A stretch of DNA of 64,000 bases, from contig NZ_BNEL01000001.1 in NCBI RefSeq assembly GCF_018327685.1, positions 3,906,001 through 3,970,000 on the forward strand. The letters are read 5' to 3'. Shown in pieces: positions 60,101-64,000 of the stretch. Both the position numbers and the translations under genes were made by a program. Under the pieces are notes generated by a model. The model was not told where the DNA came from. It saw nothing but the letters and a program-made list of their open reading frames with translations, and made no database searches. Positions within the stretch are counted from its first letter, which is position 1, and each line of letters starts with the position of its first letter. The stretch comes from Streptomyces sp. TS71-3 (GTDB taxonomy: Bacteria; Actinomycetota; Actinomycetes; Streptomycetales; Streptomycetaceae).

Positions 60101-61607
60101 CCACGACGTTCTCGACCGCGACCCGGTCCTGGGGGCAGGCGGCCGCCGCGACGGAGGAGGCCAGGAGCAGGGTCTCCATCTCGGCCGCACCCGCCTCCCC
60201 GTCCACCTCCCCGCCGAAGTCCTCCTGGATGCGGCGGGTCAGCCAGCGCAGCAGGTCGATGTTCCGCAGCGAGGAGAGTTCCGAGACGTCCAGGCCCTCC
60301 TGGAGCCGCGCCCGGATCTCACGGGCGATCAGCAGGGCGATCACCGGGCGGTTTCCGCACAGCTGGGCGAGCCTCGGCCGATCCGGCAGTTCCGCGTCCT
60401 CGCCCGCCACATGGTCGAAGATCGCCTGGCAGACCCGGTCCTGGTACGCCTCGTCCTGCTGGAGTTCGATGCGCGTCAGCTCGATGCCCGGGTGCTGCCT
60501 GAGGGCGGCGTCGACCGAGCCGGGGCGGGTGGATGCCAGGCAGGCCACCTCGGTCCTGGTGTCACGCAGCCGCTCCGAGAGCCCCTCCAGGTCCAGGGCG
60601 GTGTAGCCGTCCAGGTAGTCGAAGACGAGCAGGACTCGGCGCTCCCGCTGCTCGGCGACCACGGCGCCGAGTTCCTCGGCGGAGAGCCGGGCGTCCGCCT
60701 CGACGTGGAAGACCCGCCACTGCCGCTGCTCGGCGAGCTTCGCCACCTCGAAGCAGGTCCGGGTCTTGCCGGCCCCGGCCACACCGATGAGGAGGACACC
60801 GCGCACGGCGTCCTCGTGCCCCGGCCGGCCGGGTGACGGGCCCGTCTCCAGCCGTGCGAGCACATTCGCCGGCGCCGCGTCGTGGACGGCGTCGGGACTC
60901 ACGAACGGCAGCTCGTCGTCGGTGAGGTACCGCATGCCCTCCTGGCGCGCGAGCTCCTGGGCGTGCGTGCGCACCGACGGGGGCAGCAGGCTGATCGGCG
61001 CGGTCCCCGCCAGCAGCCTGGCGAGATCCTCGCTGCGGGCCGCCCAGGTGCTGTTCCGGAGCCAGTCGTCGGCGCTGTTGTAGCGCGCGATCAGCACTCC
61101 CACGACGCGGTCGTCGCGCATCCGGCGGACCGGTGCCCCGCTCATGCCCCTGAACACCGCGTCGGCCCTGATCCGGGCCAGCGGCACCTCGTCGTCGCGC
61201 AGGGTGCCGCCCTCGTACGTGCCCCGGGTGTCGAGGTGCCGGTAGTCGTGCTCGTCGGGGACCTCGGGGACGCCGGTGACCAGCACCTCGGTGCCGGGCT
61301 CCTGGATCTCCGCGCGCGCCCAGCCGGTCACCGAGGAGGGCAGGCCGCGCTCCGCTCTGATCACCGCCAGGTCGTGCACGGCGTCGACCGCCGTCACCGT
61401 GCCCTCGAAGGCCTCGCCGCCCGCGAGCGGATCGACGCGGACCGGAGCGCCCTCGTGCCCGGCTCCGATGTCGGAGAGCACGTGGTGGGCGGTGACGAGC
61501 ACGCCCGGCTCGGTCTGGAAGCAGGTCCCGGCCGGCGGCCCGGACGGCGCCAGCACTCGCCCGAGGTAGCCGGGGACCCGGGTGCCCCGGTCATGGACGT
61601 CCGGCAT
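57126..61607 (-). CDS. Trypsin-like protease / STAND NTPase / helical-repeat protein
   Basis: This is a 1493-residue protein. Residues ~20-200 form a trypsin-like fold with an intact triad: His42 in VTAHHVL, Asp79 in VHDLAVI and Ser156 in GMSGAPV. A P-loop NTPase of the STAND class follows: Walker A GVAGAGKT at 275-282, Walker B VLLVFDYLD near 330, then a winged-helix-like region to ~620. The remaining ~870 residues are about twenty 38-residue helical repeats with consensus LAWL-x10-FVLxALLxRxDLD. No signal peptide or membrane helix is seen. It follows the Trypco1 gene by 9 bp. The design is that of a sensor-activated protease in biological conflict systems; the trigger and target are unknown. 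Confidence 0.88.
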   Translation of the reverse strand: MPDVHDRGTRVPGYLGRVLAPSGPPAGTCFQTEPGVLVTAHHVLSDIGAGHEGAPVRVDPLAGGEAFEGTVTAVDAVHDLAVIRAERGLPSSVTGWARAEIQEPGTEVLVTGVPEVPDEHDYRHLDTRGTYEGGTLRDDEVPLARIRADAVFRGMSGAPVRRMRDDRVVGVLIARYNSADDWLRNSTWAARSEDLARLLAGTAPISLLPPSVRTHAQELARQEGMRYLTDDELPFVSPDAVHDAAPANVLARLETGPSPGRPGHEDAVRGVLLIGVAGAGKTRTCFEVAKLAEQRQWRVFHVEADARLSAEELGAVVAEQRERRVLLVFDYLDGYTALDLEGLSERLRDTRTEVACLASTRPGSVDAALRQHPGIELTRIELQQDEAYQDRVCQAIFDHVAGEDAELPDRPRLAQLCGNRPVIALLIAREIRARLQEGLDVSELSSLRNIDLLRWLTRRIQEDFGGEVDGEAGAAEMETLLLASSVAAAACPQDRVAVENVVDAYLDGRGGATRRRDGPGVVARLVKLGWLLDSRGRLDIVHDIVADQLLHRALMPDGFDLLGGTARELLTSFLHSARTFDRAAAHLRRWSADLGDDRDQLRETYRRWLRGNATRLGELLADDHEAGLQTLLGLLSAEPWRDPSAEAWDALVAPWLRGVAGGRPELVRVLLASSVRNTAHAVPARLAAEALAWAEGNGDWEDASPVFESLLRASGLPAEQAPACVAAALGRLADHGTAPSAAGVLAALLARDDLESGAAAEALVQALAWVLANPRLPRTFLVLSALLLRDDLSRRQRDRVVGDALSWLRSFGRLANHFPALMLRRLLLAPGLTTRLAGLVVRCSLDWLGHSGDKEDASHVLEALLKRQDLEREQVDAVASKALAWASAKGASNSVSFVLPPLLGRHDLGAEQSAAAVDAALAWLHGPATRSQSFVLAPLLNRTDLDERQIADALDRALAWLHVHHTDEFGQFVLTPLLDRPALPRDERHAAVDMAVAWLGLWGADERARFVLKALLQLRGFPGRAHDRILYLALAWLELHQPTLHAAFVLQALLDRRDIDEATRDAALHHAMAWLEIHLPAEQGSFVLQALVKRRDLDPGSTLDVVTAALGWLEKYLSTEHASFVLQALVKRRDLDADPALRVVTTALEWLSTHDTDPNARFVLAPLLAGLAPGADQVPRATDLAHTWLTANGTVIEAGFVLDPLLARHDLDRGARVRGVARALAWLETHGRAESAWRVLASLTACSESEADPKTAERDLIRIPAARGPGPAPSQGSRPAVPRPPTMGAGIVRHASGWLDRHGVDEHGRQVLAGLLRRTDIPPALLPELASAAVDRLDAVEGADYDLLCALLLRDDLDPEHRRRALDHAVAWSRDHRTGKGTARITRILLGHPGLDADRRAETVAGALEWLGEHGPGWPLVIPLLDVPDLGAGQAETAVDHALAALEAVDAPNEPADRVIRRLRTRPGLTGEQRERFAAVCGRLDGARDARGT

Positions 61608-61616
61608 GGGCCGACG

Positions 61617-62036
61617 TCACCGTCCCGCCGGCGACCGGCGGGGCTCCTGGCCGTCGGCACCGGTGCCGGAGTCCTGCTCCGTGCCGTCCGGCCCGCCCCG
61701 CGGGCCCGAGCCGGGGCCCTTGTAGGTGAGTTTCACGCGCAGGGTCGCCTCGCCTGCCGCGCCGGCCACGATGACGTTGCCCTGCGCCGAGAACTTGAGG
61801 CCGAACTCCACCTCCACCGCGTCCGGCCTCGCCGCCTTCCGGCCGGACGCCTCGATCATCCGGACGGTGGACGTGGCCACTTCCACGATCGCCGTCTGGG
61901 CCCTGCCGAAGGCCTCCCGCACGCCGTCGACCGCCTCGTCGACGCGCGATGTCTGCTCGGTGCCGGTCACCTGGACCGTCTCCACGAGCACTTCGGTCTC
62001 TCCCACCCGCATGGGTACCGCGCGGACCGCCACCAT
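61617..62036 (-). CDS. Trypco1 (CU044_2847) family protein
   Basis: This 139-residue protein opens with a beta-strand part (VRAVPMRVGETEVLVETVQV) and a helix (VDEAVDGVREAFGRAQTAIV). It then has the family signature DAVEVEFGLKFSAQGNVIVA and EATLRVKLTY, and ends in a Gly/Pro/Glu-rich tail. The family is named for co-occurrence with trypsin-domain proteins in actinobacterial conflict systems, and here the partner begins 9 bp downstream. ATG at 62036 has GAGGAG upstream. It may be a regulator, inhibitor or target of the protease. Confidence 0.8.
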   Translation of the reverse strand: MVAVRAVPMRVGETEVLVETVQVTGTEQTSRVDEAVDGVREAFGRAQTAIVEVATSTVRMIEASGRKAARPDAVEVEFGLKFSAQGNVIVAGAAGEATLRVKLTYKGPGSGPRGGPDGTEQDSGTGADGQEPRRSPAGR

Positions 62037-62070
62037 CGTCCCCCGCTCCTCGTGTGCGCCACTGCGCACG

Positions 62071-62099
62071 TCTGAACGCTCACATGATTTTCGTTCAGA
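62071..62099 (-). promoter_or_regulatory. 29-bp dyad upstream of the Trypco1-protease operon
   Basis: TCTGAACG (62071-62078) and CGTTCAGA (62092-62099) are perfect 8-bp arms around a 13-bp spacer that is unusually A+T-rich for this genome. The dyad ends 34 bp before the Trypco1 start, so it is likely to be an operator or to overlap the promoter. No regulator gene is adjacent. Confidence 0.5.
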
Positions 62100-62607
62100 G
62101 GAACGGCGGACGGTAGCAGGGAAGCCGCCCCGGCGCGCGGAGGGGGGATTCGGGGGCGAGCGCCCGGGGCCCGCTCCCGATCCGTGACAAGGGCGCCTTC
62201 CGGAGCTGCCGCGACCCCGCCCGGGGCGGTAACCCACCGGAGACCACTGCCGGCACACCGTTCGACGAACAGCATCTGCGAGCGATTCCCGCTCGCGAAT
62301 AACGCAAACGGATACCTGGTGATCACGCCCCCGTCCGGCCGGGGCCCCGGAATATAAGTCGCATGAATCGTTCTTCGCTTTCCTACGCTCGAACGCCGCC
62401 GTTTCTTTCGCGACCCCCCTCAGGGGTTAAAGCCCCCCAAAGGGGGGCGCCCCCGAAGGGGCGCGGGGAACTGCGCAAACAAGCCACGACGAGCCAGACA
62501 GCCGGAAGCCGGCACAAAGGCAGAGAGCTGGACCGGGGCGCAGCCCCAAGTCCTGCCGTATCCGGCCCCCGGCCCTGGCAAGGGCTCCCGTACGGGAGAA
62601 TGGCCGT
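62100..62607. repeat. Spacer between the Trypco1 operon and recO, with intergenic repeats
   Basis: The gap shows no gene. An A+T-richer stretch at about 62280-62400 could hold promoters. Near 62400-62470 are GGGGTT/CCCC-type inverted runs and the shared core GGGGCGCGGGGAACTGCGC (about 62458-62476), followed by CAAGCCACGACGAG and, near 62535, GGGGCGCAGCCCC. This is the same family as at 12822-13150. Confidence 0.6.
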
Positions 62608-63357
62608 ATGAGCCTCTACCGGGACGACGGCGTAGTGCTGCGGACGCAGAAGCTCGGCGAGGCCGACAGGATCATCTCGCTGCTGACACGGAACCACGGC
62701 CGCGTACGCGCCGTGGCACGCGGCGTACGCAGGACGAAGTCGAAGTTCGGCGCCCGCCTGGAACCGTTCTCGCACGTCGACGTGCAGTTCTTCGCCCGCG
62801 GCAGCGACCTGGTGAGCCGCGGCCTGCCGCTGTGCACGCAGAGCGAGACCATCGCCCCGTACGGCGGCGGCATCGTCACCGACTACGCCCGGTACACGGC
62901 GGGTACCGCCATGCTGGAGACCGCCGAGCGGTTCACCGACCACGAGGGCGAGCCCGCGGTCCAGCAGTACCTGCTGCTCGTCGGCGGCCTGCGCACCCTC
63001 GCCCGCGGCGAGCACGCCCCCCACCTCGTCCTCGACGCCTTCCTGCTGCGCTCCCTCGCCGTCAACGGCTACGCCCCCAGCTTCGGCGACTGCGCGAAGT
63101 GCGGCATGGCGGGCCCCAACCGGTTCTTCTCGATCGCCGCCGGCGGCTCCGTCTGCGTCGACTGCCGGGTGCCCGGCAGCATCGTCCCCTCGGCGGAGGC
63201 CCTCACCCTGCTCGGCGCCCTGCTGACCGGCGACTGGGCCACGGCGGACGCCGCCGAGCCCCGGCACGTCCGGGAGGGCAGCGGGATGGTCTCGGCCTAC
63301 CTGCACTGGCATCTGGAACGCGGCCTGCGCTCACTACGCTATGTGGAGAAGGCGTAG
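62608..63357 (+). CDS. recO: DNA repair protein RecO
   Basis: This 249-residue protein has an N-terminal OB fold (YRDDGVVLRTQKLGEADRII and GRVRAVARGVRRTKSKFGAR), a helical bundle, and a Cys4 zinc site (DCAKCG and VCVDC). RecO anneals ssDNA and loads RecA with RecF/RecR in gap repair. The length is normal. It is followed by uppS, the usual actinobacterial order. Confidence 0.96.
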   Translation: MSLYRDDGVVLRTQKLGEADRIISLLTRNHGRVRAVARGVRRTKSKFGARLEPFSHVDVQFFARGSDLVSRGLPLCTQSETIAPYGGGIVTDYARYTAGTAMLETAERFTDHEGEPAVQQYLLLVGGLRTLARGEHAPHLVLDAFLLRSLAVNGYAPSFGDCAKCGMAGPNRFFSIAAGGSVCVDCRVPGSIVPSAEALTLLGALLTGDWATADAAEPRHVREGSGMVSAYLHWHLERGLRSLRYVEKA

Positions 63358-63394
63358 GAGCCATCAGCATGGACCAGGAGCCATCAGCATGGAC
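63356..63394 (+). repeat. 19-bp tandem duplication between recO and uppS
   Basis: AGGAGCCATCAGCATGGAC occurs at 63356-63374 and again at 63376-63394, a 20-bp period. Each copy includes an AGGAG and an ATG, giving two spurious start-like sites before the real uppS start at 63425. Confidence 0.8.
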
Positions 63395-63424
63395 AAGATA
63401 AGCGAAACAGGAGAGTAGAGCCCC

Positions 63425-64000
63425 ATGGCAGTACGACGCGGCATCCTCGGCCGGTCCCGCCGCACCTATCGCACCCCCGAGCCGCACCCCTCGGGCGCGC
63501 GGCCGCCGAAGATCCCGGGCGAGCTGGTGCCCCAGCACGTGGCCGTCGTGATGGACGGCAACGGCCGCTGGGCCAAGGAGCGCGGCCTGCCGCGCACCGA
63601 GGGCCACAAGGTCGGCGAGGGCGTCGTGCTCGACGTGCTCAAGGGCTGCCTCGAAATGGGCGTGAAGAACCTCTCCCTGTACGCCTTCTCCACCGAGAAC
63701 TGGAAGCGGTCCCCCGAGGAGGTCCGCTTCCTGATGAACTTCAACCGCGACGTGATCCGCCGCCGCCGCGACGAGATGGACGAGCTCGGCATCCGGATCC
63801 GCTGGGTCGGCCGGATGCCCAAGATGTGGAAGTCGGTCGTCCAGGAGCTCCAGGTCGCCCAGGAGCAGACCAAGGGCAACGACGCCATGACGCTGTACTT
63901 CTGCGTCAACTACGGCGGCCGTGCGGAGATCGCCGACGCCGCCCAGGCGATCGCCCGGGACGTCGCGGCGGGCCGCCTCGACCCGGAGAAGGTCAGCGAG
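63425..64000 (+). CDS. uppS: Isoprenyl (undecaprenyl) diphosphate synthase, 3' end outside window
   Basis: The first 192 residues of a cis-prenyltransferase that makes the lipid carrier for cell-wall precursors. The catalytic Asp region [20 protein letters not shown] and [15 protein letters not shown] are present, as is [16 protein letters not shown] basic, Pro-rich N-terminal tail of about 35 residues precedes the fold, as in other streptomycetes. The gene runs off the right edge. Confidence 0.95.
   Translation, partial: MAVRRGILGRSRRTYRTPEPHPSGARPPKIPGELVPQHVAVVMDGNGRWAKERGLPRTEGHKVGEGVVLDVLKGCLEMGVKNLSLYAFSTENWKRSPEEVRFLMNFNRDVIRRRRDEMDELGIRIRWVGRMPKMWKSVVQELQVAQEQTKGNDAMTLYFCVNYGGRAEIADAAQAIARDVAAGRLDPEKVSE

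Overview
This is about 64 kb of a high-GC actinobacterial chromosome, almost certainly Streptomyces. The evidence is the very strong G/C bias at third codon positions, the frequent GTG starts, the recurrent G+C-rich intergenic repeats typical of streptomycetes, and a recognisable core gene set: phoH, ybeY, a CNNM/CBS gene, a cytidine deaminase, era, leuA, recO and uppS. Both ends cut genes: a tricorn-type protease lacks its 5' end and uppS lacks its 3' end. I saw no rRNA, tRNA or CRISPR array.

Layout. 0-6 kb: protease, AAA ATPase/TPR pair, HIT protein and RNase Z. 6-11 kb: glucarate use (IclR regulator, gudD, MFS transporter) and a molybdopterin oxidoreductase. 11-14.4 kb: a GH4 glycosidase and a PfkB kinase around a repeat-rich spacer. 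14.6-17.6 kb: phoH-ybeY-CNNM. 17.7-22.5 kb: a decayed mobile island. It holds two near-identical 983-bp IS5-family copies, a Tn554-type tyrosine recombinase gene truncated by one copy and split in frame by the other, its coiled-coil partner (DUF6262), and the 3' remnant of an IS605-type TnpB. 22.5-28.3 kb: cytidine deaminase, a nitrogen cluster (glutaminase with EF-hand-like and ankyrin domains, an AmtB with a Glu/His pore signature, GlnK), then an era with a large low-complexity insertion.

28.5-36.7 kb is a sugar cluster: LacI regulator, ABC importer and GH172 glycosidase on one strand, and an FGGY kinase plus a half-size L-fucose/D-arabinose isomerase on the other. A shared palindrome, TGAAAT-N2-ATTTCA, occurs at three sites. 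One reading is uptake of a D-arabinose- or fructose-containing oligosaccharide, hydrolysis inside the cell, isomerisation and phosphorylation. 36.9-40.1 kb: malic enzyme and fumarase. 40.7-42.2 kb: an M4 protease without a signal peptide and its emfourin-type inhibitor. 42.4-44.3 kb: leuA behind a leader peptide and attenuator.

45.5-57.1 kb looks like a sialo-glycan regulon: secreted sialidase, NanA/DapA-family lyase, Dpp/Opp-type importer with a fused permease-ATPase, FadR-type GntR regulator and GH42 beta-galactosidase. The GGACGTCC core occurs in front of the sialidase, the importer and the regulator gene.

The strongest candidate for an unusual system is at 57.1-62.1 kb: a Trypco1-family protein followed 9 bp later by a 1493-residue trypsin-STAND NTPase-repeat protein. 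Its protease triad is intact and it carries about twenty 38-residue repeats. The pair sits between the beta-galactosidase and recO, behind a 29-bp dyad, and has the design of a self-activating conflict or immunity protease.
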